NCBI GenBank assembly: GCA_016705475.1
Contig: JADIYD010000014.1
Location: 372,001-436,000, forward strand
Source: Betaproteobacteria bacterium
GTDB lineage: Bacteria > Pseudomonadota > Gammaproteobacteria > Burkholderiales > Rhodocyclaceae
Direction: 5' to 3'
DNA: 64,000 nt
Position numbers and translations under genes: made by a program. This document shows, in pieces, positions 8,442-17,203 of this stretch; the stretch's first letter is position 1, and the number at the start of each line of letters is the position of its first letter. The notes under the pieces are model-generated. The model saw nothing but the letters and a program-made list of their open reading frames with translations. It had not been told where the DNA came from and did not search any database.

Positions 8442-9065
8442 ATGGAAAACAAACCTGTCAAGCCTTCGATTAGACCCGCATCCGCAAAGCCACGCAAGCG
8501 GACCGCGGAGGCACGTGCTCAACTCGACCCGGAACGCTGGGTAGATGAGGCTATCGACGTACTGGCCCGCGAAGGCGTCACGGGATTGCGCGTCGAGGTG
8601 CTGGCCAAGCGCTGCGGCGTCACCAAAGGTAGTTTCTACTGGCACTTCAAGGACAGGCAGGCGCTGCTCGATGCGGTGCTCGAGCAATGGAAAATCGGGC
8701 GCATCCGCGACATCGAGAAAACGACCTCGGTCTCCGCTGGCCATGAAAGTCAGCAACTGCATTACGCCATCGAGGTCTATGGCGCGAGTCGCAACCGCAA
8801 GGGCATGTCAATCGAACTGGCCGTTCGCGACTGGGCGCGGCACGATCCGCAGGCGGCAGCCATCGTCGAGGAAGTCGATCTCTATCGGCTTCAATGCACG
8901 CAAAAACTGTTCGTCGCATCCGGCATGTCGGATGCTGAAGCCAAGAGCCGAAGCCTTTTGCTCTACGCCTGCGTATTCGGCTTGTCACTCATGCATTACA
9001 CGCACTTCGACGACAATCTGGCTGATCTGAAAAAACGCATCGCCGAACGCATCATTGCCAGCTAG
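8442..9065 (+). CDS. TetR/AcrR-family transcriptional regulator
   Basis: The helix-turn-helix domain reads VDEAIDVLAREGVTGLRVEV then CGVTKGSFYWHFKDRQALLD, a textbook TetR signature. The C-terminal half is an effector-binding helical domain with no recognisable ligand site. I chose the ATG at 8442 (MENKPVKPS); an in-frame ATG at 8424 is possible, and neither has a good ribosome-binding site. Divergent to etfBA, so a role in control of acyl-CoA oxidation is plausible but inferred. Its stop overlaps the stop of the convergent lipoprotein gene. Confidence 0.88.
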   Translation: MENKPVKPSIRPASAKPRKRTAEARAQLDPERWVDEAIDVLAREGVTGLRVEVLAKRCGVTKGSFYWHFKDRQALLDAVLEQWKIGRIRDIEKTTSVSAGHESQQLHYAIEVYGASRNRKGMSIELAVRDWARHDPQAAAIVEEVDLYRLQCTQKLFVASGMSDAEAKSRSLLLYACVFGLSLMHYTHFDDNLADLKKRIAERIIAS

Positions 9066-9655
9066 CCGGAACAAGCGCTCGCCCCCTGCCCTTGCTCCCA
9101 GGCCAGCAAATTGGCAGCCAATTGCTCAACCGTAGCCGTCAAGGCACTGACGCCGCCACGCGCGTCCTGACTCGGGGCAGACTTCTCAATTCTCAAATCA
9201 AGTTCGGCCACTTGCCGGCGTGACCGGTCCAACAGAACGGCTCGCCCCTGCAACAGGCCCTTGCTGTTTTCCGGGGAAGCGAAAACCTGACTGAATTCAG
9301 TGATTTCAAGGCGTACCAGACAACGTGCCTGGCTCTGTCCTGCCATCGAATAACCAAGTTGCTGCATCAGTCTTTGCTGCATCATCTGCGCAGGTGGCCC
9401 GGCCCAGCGCGCACGGGCATACTCGCGCAGGCGCCCTGCATCGATATACGCCAGCCGATAATCAATACCCTGTGAGTCAAACCACAGTGGCGCCCGCACC
9501 TCGAGTGCGAGGGGCTGCTTGCGCGGCGCAGCCAGCAGGCTGGCCGGGGCAGTACCGAAATCATAAATGACCACCGGGCTATCGCCGCCGCGCTTGCCCG
9601 AGGTGAAGCAACCCGCCAGCAGGCAGCAGGTCAGGAGCGTGGCCAGCCAGCGCAT
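9062..9655 (-). CDS. ABC-type transport auxiliary lipoprotein (Mla/Pqi-like)
   Basis: 197 residues with a lipoprotein signal whose lipobox is LLAGC (Cys at residue 16). The rest matches the ABC-type auxiliary lipoprotein family: YDFGTAP near residue 31, a central APLWFDSQGIDYRLAY block and a C-terminal TATVEQLAANLLAWEQ helix. Such lipoproteins sit at the outer membrane and work with MCE systems. It is the last gene of the four-gene lipid-transport operon and overlaps the tetR stop by four bases. Confidence 0.75.
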   Translation of the reverse strand: MRWLATLLTCCLLAGCFTSGKRGGDSPVVIYDFGTAPASLLAAPRKQPLALEVRAPLWFDSQGIDYRLAYIDAGRLREYARARWAGPPAQMMQQRLMQQLGYSMAGQSQARCLVRLEITEFSQVFASPENSKGLLQGRAVLLDRSRRQVAELDLRIEKSAPSQDARGGVSALTATVEQLAANLLAWEQGQGASACSG

Positions 9656-9656
9656 C

Positions 9657-10592
9657 TTATTTCTCCCCGGCCGGATTGAAGCCGGCTTCGCCCGGACCGG
9701 GCATTTGTGCTGGTGCGCCGAAGACCAGGCCCTGCGGCGTGTCTTCGAGAACCCGCAGAACTCGACTCAATTGGCGCGAGGTTTGCGAGAAATCAGTGGC
9801 GAGTTCGTTGAGGCGCGGCATCAGCGCTGACGTTCCGCCTGCCGATGCATCACCGATAGCCACGTCGAGTTTGTCGGTTGCCACCTGCATCTTGCCGATC
9901 AAAATGCGCGTATCGGCAAGCAGAGGCTGAACCTCACCGGCCGCCTGCGACAGATTCCGGATGTTGCGATCATCGAGTAGCTTCTTGACCTGCAATAGCG
10001 TCAAGTTCAGGTTTTCCAGCACCGGCTTCATGTTTCCGGAAGCGGCCTCAAGGTTGGCTAGGGTGGATTTGAGCTGGGCGCGATTTTCTTCATCAAGCAC
10101 TGCGCTGGCGTTGGCCATCATCTGACGGGCTTGCTTGAGGGTGGCCATGCCGGTCTCGCCCAGCTCCTCGAGCAGGGATGGAATCATGGTGATGCGGGGT
10201 GGCTGCGCGTCATTCGGGACCAATGCCTCACCATCCTTGCCGGTTTCCAGCAAAAGAATGTGAGCCAGACCGGTCACGCCCTGATAGTTGAGCTTGGCGA
10301 CCGTACCCCTGGTCAACGGGACGTCGTCGTTGACCGAGATGGTCACCAAAATATTGCTGTAATCCTCCGGATCGAGGCGGATATCGCTGACCTTGCCGAC
10401 CCGGATGCCGCGATAACGAACCTGCGCCTGCGGGTTCAGGCCACCGATATTCTGCTTGGTGACAACGATGTAATCATGCGCCGAATCCTTGCTACCGTTC
10501 AGCCAATAGACGGCCAGCAAGGCAGCCAAGCCAAGGAGCAAGGCGAAGATACCGGCAGCGAAGGCGTAGGACTTGTTTTCCATGAGCGTCAA
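9657..10592 (-). CDS. MlaD-family MCE periplasmic lipid-binding protein
   Basis: 311 residues. One N-terminal membrane helix (residues 8-29) anchors an MCE domain (QNIGGLNPQAQVRYRGIRVG through GLAHILLLETG). A long C-terminal coiled-coil region follows, as in Pqi/Yeb-like and beta-proteobacterial MlaD proteins. MCE rings carry phospholipids between inner and outer membranes. The gene is adjacent to the ATPase and permease genes on the same strand with no gap. Confidence 0.88.
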   Translation of the reverse strand: MTLMENKSYAFAAGIFALLLGLAALLAVYWLNGSKDSAHDYIVVTKQNIGGLNPQAQVRYRGIRVGKVSDIRLDPEDYSNILVTISVNDDVPLTRGTVAKLNYQGVTGLAHILLLETGKDGEALVPNDAQPPRITMIPSLLEELGETGMATLKQARQMMANASAVLDEENRAQLKSTLANLEAASGNMKPVLENLNLTLLQVKKLLDDRNIRNLSQAAGEVQPLLADTRILIGKMQVATDKLDVAIGDASAGGTSALMPRLNELATDFSQTSRQLSRVLRVLEDTPQGLVFGAPAQMPGPGEAGFNPAGEK

Positions 10593-11348
10593 TTAAAGCA
10601 GCTTCCGGCGATCAGCGCCAAAAAAGCCGGTAACGAAGGGGTGATCGACGGTCATGACCTCGGCTTTCGGGCCGAAGGCGATGATGTGCTGATCGGCCAG
10701 CACGGCAACGTGGGTGGCCAACCCGGCCAAGGTGTGAAGATCGTGAGTGACCATGACGACGGTCAGGCCCAGTTCCCGCTGGAGGTCGCCGACGAGTTCG
10801 ACAAAATTCTGGCTTCGGTCGGGGTCAAGGCCGGCGGTTGGCTCGTCGAGCAACAGTAGTTCGGGTTCCAGCGCCAGGGCGCGCGCCAAGGCAACGCGCT
10901 TGACCATGCCGCCGGACAGTTCGGCCGGCATTAACTTTCCATGCGCAGGCTCAAGGCCGACCATGGCCAGTTTGAGATGGACCAGACGGCGAATCCAGTC
11001 AGCATCGAGGCAACGCAGTTCGCGCAGCGGGAAGGCGATGTTGTCGAACACAGACAGGGCCGAAAACAGCGCGCCGTGCTGAAACAGCATCCCGAGGCGC
11101 CGACGCAGGTCGCGCTGTAGCTGCACATCGGGCTCGTCTAGATCGACGCCAAACAATCGGACGCTGCCTGAGTCCGGCCGCAGCAGGCCCAGTATTTCGC
11201 GCAACAAGGTCGTTTTGCCGCTGCCCGAACCACCGAGCAGGCCGACGATCTGGCCCTCCTCAACCCGTAGCGAGAGGTCGCGATGGACAACCCTGCCACG
11301 AAAGCTGGCGCAAACACCATTGAGTTCGATGACGGGCGCTTGGCTCAT
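10593..11348 (-). CDS. MlaF-type ABC transporter ATPase (lipid transport)
   Basis: 251 residues with Walker A GGSGSGKTTLL (about residue 36), the Q-loop MLFQHGALFSALSV, signature AELSGGMVKR and Walker B LLLLDEPTAGLDP. The Q-loop and LSGGM form are typical of MlaF/MkL-type ATPases that energise MCE phospholipid transport. It overlaps the upstream permease gene by four bases (ATGA), which couples their translation. Confidence 0.9.
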   Translation of the reverse strand: MSQAPVIELNGVCASFRGRVVHRDLSLRVEEGQIVGLLGGSGSGKTTLLREILGLLRPDSGSVRLFGVDLDEPDVQLQRDLRRRLGMLFQHGALFSALSVFDNIAFPLRELRCLDADWIRRLVHLKLAMVGLEPAHGKLMPAELSGGMVKRVALARALALEPELLLLDEPTAGLDPDRSQNFVELVGDLQRELGLTVVMVTHDLHTLAGLATHVAVLADQHIIAFGPKAEVMTVDHPFVTGFFGADRRKLL

Positions 11349-12451
11349 AGATGAGGTACGCCGATATGCCGGGTAAAGACGGCAAAAATGGCATCGAAGA
11401 GAATGACCGTGGTAATCGCCGTCACCACGGCGCTGGTTGTATTGGCCGACAGGCTTTCGGTATTGGGTTTGACGTGCAAGCCGAAGTGGCAGGCGACCAG
11501 GGCGATGACAAAGCCGAACACCACGCCCTTGCTCAGTCCGATGATGAGATTGGCCACCGGGACGGCACGTGGCAGGTTATCAAGAAAATAGATCAGCGAG
11601 AGGTCGAGCTGGAGCAGCGCAGCCAGCATGCCCCCGAAGAGCGCGACAGACGAGGTCCACAGCACGAGCAAAGGCATTGCTACGGTCAACCCGAAAATTT
11701 TGGGCAAAACGACACGAATGCTGCGCGAGATACCCATCGTAGACAGGACATCAATTTCCTCGGTGACCCGCATCACGCCAATCTGCGCCGTCATCGCCGA
11801 GCCGGAACGCCCGGCGACCAGCACCGCAACGAGCACCGGCCCGAGTTCACGAATGATCGAGATGCCGAGAATATTGACGATGAACAGGTCGGCACCAAAA
11901 CTCTTGAGCTGCAATGCGGAGAGATAGCTGATGGTCACACCGATCAAGAAACCCACCATCGCCGTGACGGCCAACGCCTGCGCCCCCGCCTTGTAAACGT
12001 TGGCTGTGCATTCTTTCCAAGGCACATCCTGCGGATGGCGAATCAGATAGCCTACATCAAGCAGCAACTGGCCGAACAAGGCGATCATGCCGCGTAGATT
12101 GACAACCGCCTTGAGCAGCAAGGCGCCGACCATTTCCGGGAAACGCACCGGGGTTCGGGCTTGTTCGGGAACTTCCCGCGGAAATTCGGCCACCCGCTGG
12201 AGCGCTTGCCGATGCAACTCCCCGGCGACCAGCGCAGCCGGCCACTGGGCACCCCAGGTTCGCCACAACAAAACAGCTGCCGCGCTATCCAGCCGGGTGA
12301 CGGCCGACAAATCCCAATGGTCGATGCCGCTCGGGCAGGCTGCCAGATCGGCCTGCAAGGCTGGCAATCGCGGCAGCATTTCAGCCAGCGTCCAGCTACC
12401 GGACAGCTTCACTCTCCCCGGCTCGACCAGCAAGCGCGGGGATTCGCTCAT
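11345..12451 (-). CDS. MlaE-family ABC permease with N-terminal STAS domain
   Basis: 368 residues. The first 90 or so look like a STAS domain (VKLSGSWTLAEML, then DHWDLSAVTRLDSAAAVLLW), equivalent to a fused MlaB. The rest is the MlaE permease with five or six helices (ELGPVLVAVLVAGRSGSAMTA, and GISRSIRVVLPKIFGLTVAM). A copy of the dispersed repeat covers the VLPKIFGLTVAM part on the opposite strand. First gene of the lipid-transport operon; its start overlaps ppx by four bases. Confidence 0.88.
   Translation of the reverse strand: MSESPRLLVEPGRVKLSGSWTLAEMLPRLPALQADLAACPSGIDHWDLSAVTRLDSAAAVLLWRTWGAQWPAALVAGELHRQALQRVAEFPREVPEQARTPVRFPEMVGALLLKAVVNLRGMIALFGQLLLDVGYLIRHPQDVPWKECTANVYKAGAQALAVTAMVGFLIGVTISYLSALQLKSFGADLFIVNILGISIIRELGPVLVAVLVAGRSGSAMTAQIGVMRVTEEIDVLSTMGISRSIRVVLPKIFGLTVAMPLLVLWTSSVALFGGMLAALLQLDLSLIYFLDNLPRAVPVANLIIGLSKGVVFGFVIALVACHFGLHVKPNTESLSANTTSAVVTAITTVILFDAIFAVFTRHIGVPHL
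11679..11721 (+). repeat. Dispersed repeat, copy in the mlaE-like gene
   Basis: Core TACGGTCAAC, then CCGAAAATTTT and GCAAAACG, ending GAATGC. Antisense to the permease reading frame (VLPKIFGLTVAM). Degenerate in its second half. Confidence 0.6.
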
Positions 12452-13950
12452 GCGGTTTTCCTCGCCGGTTTCGACTGGAGAATATAGTCCCGCCCGACTT
12501 GCTTCCAGACAGTCGCCTCTTCACCAAAGGCAGCGGCAGTCCAGGGATTGGCGGCCAGCCACTCAGCAGGTAATTCGATGACGAAGCCATTCAGGCTGCG
12601 GCTGACGCGCCAAGCTGGAAGCGCGCGATCGTCGCGCGTCCGGTGAAGCAGCACGGCGAGTCGCAAGCAGAAAATGAGATCCCATGCACTGTCGGCCGCA
12701 GGAATCGCCCCCAGTTTCTCAAGCTTGCCGCGATGGCCGAGCACCAGCATGGCCAACCTGGCCTGATCCTTTTTCGAGAAACCCGGCATGTCGGCGTAAG
12801 TCAGAACATAGGCGCCATGCTTGTGATAAGCGTTATGGGCGACGGAAATGCCAATTTCATGAAGGCGACAAGCCCAGGACATGAACTGAACGTCTGCCTC
12901 ACCCGGCGAGCCGTCGTACAACTGCGTCAGCGCCGAAAGTGCCGAAGCCTCGACGCGCTCCACCTGATCGCCCTCGACCTGATAGCGACGGCGGAACTGG
13001 GCCACCGTCGAGTCGCGCATGTCGTGATGATGAAAGCGTCCGAGCAGGTCGTAGAGCACACCCAGACGCAAGGCCCCGTCGGCATAGGACATTTTCTCGA
13101 TGTTGAGCTCTTCGAAGATCGCCAACATGATGGCCACGCCACCAGGAAACACCGGCAAGCGGTCACCCTTGACACCCGCCAGATCGAGCGCTTCAGCCGA
13201 ACCAGCCTTGACGAGCAGGGAACACAGCTTCTCCAGACCGACCCGCGTGATGCCACTTTCGCCGTTGGGGTTCATGCTGTTCAATTCCAGCACATCGGCA
13301 ATTGCCCGCGCCGAACCGGACGATCCAACGGCTTCCTTCCAGCCCAGACGCTGGTAATCGGCAGCGATCAACTCGATCTCCTTGGCCGCTGCCACCTGCG
13401 CCTCACGCAGGCGCTTGCGGTCAATACGGCGATCCGGGAAGAAGCGCATCGTGTAGCTGACGCAGCCCATGTACAGTGATTCCATGAGCTGCGGATCATG
13501 GCGCTTGCCGATGATGAATTCGGTCGAGCCGCCACCGATGTCGATGACGAGACGCTTGTGGGCTGCCGAAGGCAACGAATGGGAGGCGCCGATGTAGATC
13601 AGGCGTGCTTCTTCGCGTCCGGCAATGACCTCGATGGGAAAGCCGAGCGCTTCTTCGGCCAGAGGCAGGAACTCGTAAGCGTTCTTGGCAACGCGCAGGG
13701 CATTGGTCGCCACGGCGCGGACAGCGCCCTTGTCCAGTCCGCCCAGCCGTTCGCCAAAACGCCGTAGCGCATCGAGGGCACGGGCCTGGGCCGGCGCATC
13801 GAGGCGCTTGTCCGGCATCAACCCGGAAGCCAGACGAACCGGTTCCTTCATTGAGTCCAGCGTATAAATCTGGTTATCTACCACCCGCCCGACCTGCAAG
13901 CGGAAGCTGTTTGAGCCAAGATCGACGGCGGCGACGGTTTCGTAAATCAT
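12448..13950 (-). CDS. ppx: Exopolyphosphatase / pppGpp phosphatase (Ppx/GppA family)
   Basis: Removes phosphate from polyphosphate ends and may hydrolyse pppGpp. 500 residues with the actin-like phosphate-binding motifs AAVDLGSNSFRLQVGR at the N-terminus and LVIDIGGGSTEFIIGK near residue 140. A C-terminal HD-like helical domain (CRLHEIGISVAHNAYHKHGA) follows. The length matches E. coli Ppx (513). It probably leads the transcript that continues into the Mla-like genes, since starts and stops overlap. Confidence 0.9.
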   Translation of the reverse strand: MIYETVAAVDLGSNSFRLQVGRVVDNQIYTLDSMKEPVRLASGLMPDKRLDAPAQARALDALRRFGERLGGLDKGAVRAVATNALRVAKNAYEFLPLAEEALGFPIEVIAGREEARLIYIGASHSLPSAAHKRLVIDIGGGSTEFIIGKRHDPQLMESLYMGCVSYTMRFFPDRRIDRKRLREAQVAAAKEIELIAADYQRLGWKEAVGSSGSARAIADVLELNSMNPNGESGITRVGLEKLCSLLVKAGSAEALDLAGVKGDRLPVFPGGVAIMLAIFEELNIEKMSYADGALRLGVLYDLLGRFHHHDMRDSTVAQFRRRYQVEGDQVERVEASALSALTQLYDGSPGEADVQFMSWACRLHEIGISVAHNAYHKHGAYVLTYADMPGFSKKDQARLAMLVLGHRGKLEKLGAIPAADSAWDLIFCLRLAVLLHRTRDDRALPAWRVSRSLNGFVIELPAEWLAANPWTAAAFGEEATVWKQVGRDYILQSKPARKTA

Positions 13951-14050
13951 TTTTCAAAAACCACAGAAAGCTTCAGTTGGCGGGCATTCTACCACCCCAC
14001 ACCAACACTGATTGTGACACCAGGCCAAACGCCCTCGTCACGCAGACTTC

Positions 14051-14088
14051 CACGGTCAACCGGAAAAAACGGCCAAAAACGAAATTGG
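14051..14088 (+). repeat. Dispersed repeat, intergenic copy near prpE
   Basis: Core CACGGTCAAC, CGGAAAAAA, GGCCAAAAACGAAATTGG. Intergenic, just beyond the prpE terminator. One of the most canonical copies. Confidence 0.85.
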
Positions 14089-14091
14089 CGG

Positions 14092-14127
14092 CAAAAAAAA
14101 GCCCGCCGACTTTCATCGGCGGGCTTG
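14092..14127 (-). terminator. Terminator after prpE
   Basis: Stem GCCCGCCGA / TCGGCGGGC around CTTTCA. On the minus strand it is followed by seven or more Ts (the A-run at 14093-14100). It lies 19 bases past the prpE stop and next to a copy of the dispersed repeat. Confidence 0.88.
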
Positions 14128-14145
14128 CAGAACCAGTGACGAAGC

Positions 14146-16038
14146 TTAGCTTGCCAGCGCGTTCTTGATCTGTTCGAGCGTTGAAGGATCGTCGATGGTG
14201 GTCAGATCGCCCGGATCACGGCCTTCCGCCAGCGCCTGCAGCGAGCGGCGCAGCATCTTGCCGGAACGGGTCTTGGGCAGACCGGTGACGAAATGGACGC
14301 GAGCAGGACGGCCGATGGCACCGAGAATGCTGTCGACCGTACCAAAGACTTCCTTCTCCAGCGCCTTGATCAACTCCGGCGAAGAAAGCTTGGAAGCATC
14401 CTTGACGACAGCAAACGCCATCGGCACCTGGCCCTTGAGCTTGTCTTCGACGCCGACCACAGCCACTTCGGCAATCGCCGGGTGGTTCTGGATAGCCTCT
14501 TCGATCTCGCGGGTGCCCAGACGATGGCCGGCAACGTTGATCACGTCATCGGTACGGCCGAGGATGGTGAAATAACCATCGTCGTCCTTAATCGCCCAGT
14601 CGTAGGAGGAATAAACCAGCGGCTCCTTGAACAGGGTGAAGTAGGTCGACACGAAACGGTCGTCCTGACCCCAGACAGTGGACAAACAGCCAGGCGGCAG
14701 CGGCGGAATGACGGCGGCGATACCCTTTTCATTGGCACCGCAGACCGAGCCGTCTTCACGGAAAATCTGCAGGTTGTAGCCGTAGACCGGGAAGGATGGC
14801 GAACCGTACTTGATCGGCGTATTTTCGACGCCCGGCAAGGCAGCCAGCATCGGCCAGCCGGTTTCGGTCTGCCAGTAGTTGTCGATGACCGGCTTTTGCA
14901 GTTCGGTCATGAACCACTCATGCGTCGGCTGGTCGAGCGGCTCGCCGGCCATGAAGATGTGCTTGAGCGACGACAGGTCGTATTTGTGCATGAAGGCCGG
15001 GTCCTGCTTCTTCAAAACACGGGCGGCGGTCGGTGCCGAGAACATGACGGTAACCTTGTACTTCTCGACGATCTGCCACCAGATGCCGGCATCCGGACGC
15101 AGTGGCGTGCCTTCGTACATAACGGTGGCCATACCGGCAATCAGCGGGCCATAAATGATGTAGGAGTGACCGACCACCCAGCCGATATCGGAGGTGGAGA
15201 AGAAGGTTTCGCCCTCGCCACCGCAGTAGATGTGCTTCATCGACGAAGCCAGCGCCACGGCGTAACCGCCGGTGTCACGCTGGACGCCCTTCGGCTTGCC
15301 GGTCGTGCCGGAGGTATAGAGGATGTACGATGGCTCGGAAGATTCCAGCCATTCGCACGGCACCTTGGCATCCATGAACTTGGCGCGTTCGGTGGCGTAG
15401 TCGACATCGCGACCGGCAACCTTGTTGAAAGCCTTGTCCAGACCACGGTCGATCATCAACACCTTGGCCGGCTTGTGTTCGGCCAGCTCAATTGCTTCAT
15501 CGAGCAGATGCTTGTACGGCACGGCCTTACCACCACGCATGCCAGCGTCGGAAGAAACGATCAGGGTCGGCTTTGCGTCGTCGATACGCGTTGCCAGCGA
15601 ACCGGAAGCAAAACCGCCGAAGACCACCGAGTGGATGGCACCGATACGGGTTGCAGCGAGGATCGCGAAGGTCGCCTGGGCAACCATCGGCATGTAAATC
15701 AGGACGCGGTCGCCCTTCTTGACGCCGAGGCTCTGGTAAATCGCCGCCATGCGCTCGATTTCACGCTGCAATTCGGCAAAGCTGTAGACCGTTTCTTCAT
15801 CGGTTTCAGTCGAAATGAAGATCAACGCACGATCATTCGGACGCTTTGCCGCATGGCGGTCAACCGCGTTGTGGCACAGATTTGTCTTGCCACCGACGAA
15901 CCATTTTGCAAACGGCGGACGGGAATAGTCGCACACCTGAGTGAACGGCTCCTTCCAATCCACGAGTTGGGCCTGTTCGGTCCAGAACTCGTTCGGTTTT
16001 TCGATGGAATACTGGTGAAACTCCTTGTACGTCGCCAT
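14146..16038 (-). CDS. prpE: Propionyl-CoA synthetase
   Basis: AMP-forming acyl-CoA ligase that activates propionate. 630 residues, start at MATYKEFHQYSIEK, preceded by GAGGGAG at good spacing; an upstream in-frame start lacks such a site. It shows the core motif YTSGTTGKPKGVQRDTGGY, the substrate motif WGQDDRFVSTYF with LPPGCLSTV typical of PrpE rather than Acs, and the catalytic lysine motif KTRSGKMLRR. The neighbouring AcuI-type reductase makes propionyl-CoA from acrylyl-CoA, so C3 metabolism is a plausible shared theme. No prpBC genes are in the window. Confidence 0.88.
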   Translation of the reverse strand: MATYKEFHQYSIEKPNEFWTEQAQLVDWKEPFTQVCDYSRPPFAKWFVGGKTNLCHNAVDRHAAKRPNDRALIFISTETDEETVYSFAELQREIERMAAIYQSLGVKKGDRVLIYMPMVAQATFAILAATRIGAIHSVVFGGFASGSLATRIDDAKPTLIVSSDAGMRGGKAVPYKHLLDEAIELAEHKPAKVLMIDRGLDKAFNKVAGRDVDYATERAKFMDAKVPCEWLESSEPSYILYTSGTTGKPKGVQRDTGGYAVALASSMKHIYCGGEGETFFSTSDIGWVVGHSYIIYGPLIAGMATVMYEGTPLRPDAGIWWQIVEKYKVTVMFSAPTAARVLKKQDPAFMHKYDLSSLKHIFMAGEPLDQPTHEWFMTELQKPVIDNYWQTETGWPMLAALPGVENTPIKYGSPSFPVYGYNLQIFREDGSVCGANEKGIAAVIPPLPPGCLSTVWGQDDRFVSTYFTLFKEPLVYSSYDWAIKDDDGYFTILGRTDDVINVAGHRLGTREIEEAIQNHPAIAEVAVVGVEDKLKGQVPMAFAVVKDASKLSSPELIKALEKEVFGTVDSILGAIGRPARVHFVTGLPKTRSGKMLRRSLQALAEGRDPGDLTTIDDPSTLEQIKNALAS

Positions 16039-16086
16039 AAAACTCCCTCTAGCTAGGTTTTCCTGCACCACAAAATACAGAACGGA

Positions 16087-17202
16087 CTAATTTTTTTGAG
16101 ATTTCCGTTCGCTCAAAAGACGTTCAATCTCTGCCACAGGCAAAGACAATCCCAATTCCTGATTCATCAATTCCATCAACGGCAACAAGCGCTCCGCCAG
16201 CGACGGCAAATGCGGGATGACCGGGGCCGCCCGATTTGCAGCCAGCAATTCCAGCGCGTGATGAATGGAAATCGGCCGGGAGGCAGGTGCAACACCACCT
16301 GACTCCGTCCGGTTTCCACCCGCCCGCATGGCAGCATGCATACGCTCGCCGGCCATGTCGAGCAGCGCTCCGGCCGACGTCACCATATCTGTCGGCGCGC
16401 TGGCCAGGCCAATACTGACTGTCAGGGCGACTGTCTGGCCATGTACCGTCAGTCGTGCGACCTCGACTGCCTCGCGCACCCGCTCTGCAAAAGTCACACA
16501 AAAAGACGGCGCTGTCCCCGGCGAAACAACAGCAAACTGCCCGGCGCCAAAGTGGCCAAGGCTGTCTTCCTGACGCACCTTGCCGGCAAGCATTTTTGCA
16601 AAGCGGTTGCCAACCTCCTCGGCAACCGTAACCCCAAGGCGTTCGCCCATGCCGTCAAAACCATCGAATCCAAGCACCATCACGCTGACATCAACACCAT
16701 GCCTGGCTGCATGCGACATTGCCTGCGCCGCCTGCAATTCCAGATATTTTCTTGTAAACAAGCCGCTCACCGGATCGTGAACCATTTGCTCGCGGCCCGC
16801 ATCAAGGTGCTCCTGCGCATCGGACAGCACCAGCAAATTGTTCAGGCGAGTCAATACCTCAGTACAGCCAGCACCCTTCGTCACAAAATCAGAAACGCCA
16901 AGCGACTTTGCCTTCGCGCGCTCTTCCTCAGTTTCCTCACCAGAAACGAGAATGAAAGGCAGTTGCTGCAGGCGTTTCAGCTTTGACGTGCGCATGCGCT
17001 CCAGCAACTCATACCCATTCACCTTGGGCATTTGCAGGTCGGAAATCACGGCGCGGATCGAATGGTCAAGCACCAGCGTTTGCCAGGCAGCTTCGCCATC
17101 CCCTTCTTCACGCACGTCGTACTGCCCTTTCAAGTGCTGAATAAGCGACATCCTGACGACCCGCGAGTCATCAACAATCAGGATGCGCGGCAGGTCAGCC
17201 AC
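16087..17202 (-). CDS. Response regulator with degenerate GGDEF domain
   Basis: 371 residues from the GTG at 17200-17202, which follows GGAGG. The ATG-type starts further upstream lie inside the acuI gene. Receiver domain: LPRILIVDDSRVVRMSL, phosphoacceptor Asp in AVISDLQMPKVNGYELL, Lys in FVTKGAG. The second domain has the GGDEF fold (VHDPVSGLFTRKYLELQ, VSIGLASAP), but the active-site loop reads GAGQF instead of GGEEF. It is probably not an active diguanylate cyclase and may bind GTP or act as a scaffold. It overlaps the acuI region by only a few bases, so the two genes are likely co-transcribed. Confidence 0.85.
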   Translation of the reverse strand: MADLPRILIVDDSRVVRMSLIQHLKGQYDVREEGDGEAAWQTLVLDHSIRAVISDLQMPKVNGYELLERMRTSKLKRLQQLPFILVSGEETEEERAKAKSLGVSDFVTKGAGCTEVLTRLNNLLVLSDAQEHLDAGREQMVHDPVSGLFTRKYLELQAAQAMSHAARHGVDVSVMVLGFDGFDGMGERLGVTVAEEVGNRFAKMLAGKVRQEDSLGHFGAGQFAVVSPGTAPSFCVTFAERVREAVEVARLTVHGQTVALTVSIGLASAPTDMVTSAGALLDMAGERMHAAMRAGGNRTESGGVAPASRPISIHHALELLAANRAAPVIPHLPSLAERLLPLMELMNQELGLSLPVAEIERLLSERKSQKN

Positions 17203-17203
17203 A

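Noticed and set aside
15869..15880. GCGGTCAACCGC match in prpE
   Set aside because: It encodes the conserved NAVDRH block of the family and lacks the tracts.
14293..16056. A 587-residue open frame antisense to prpE
   Set aside because: A codon-bias shadow on the opposite strand; no start signal and no family features.
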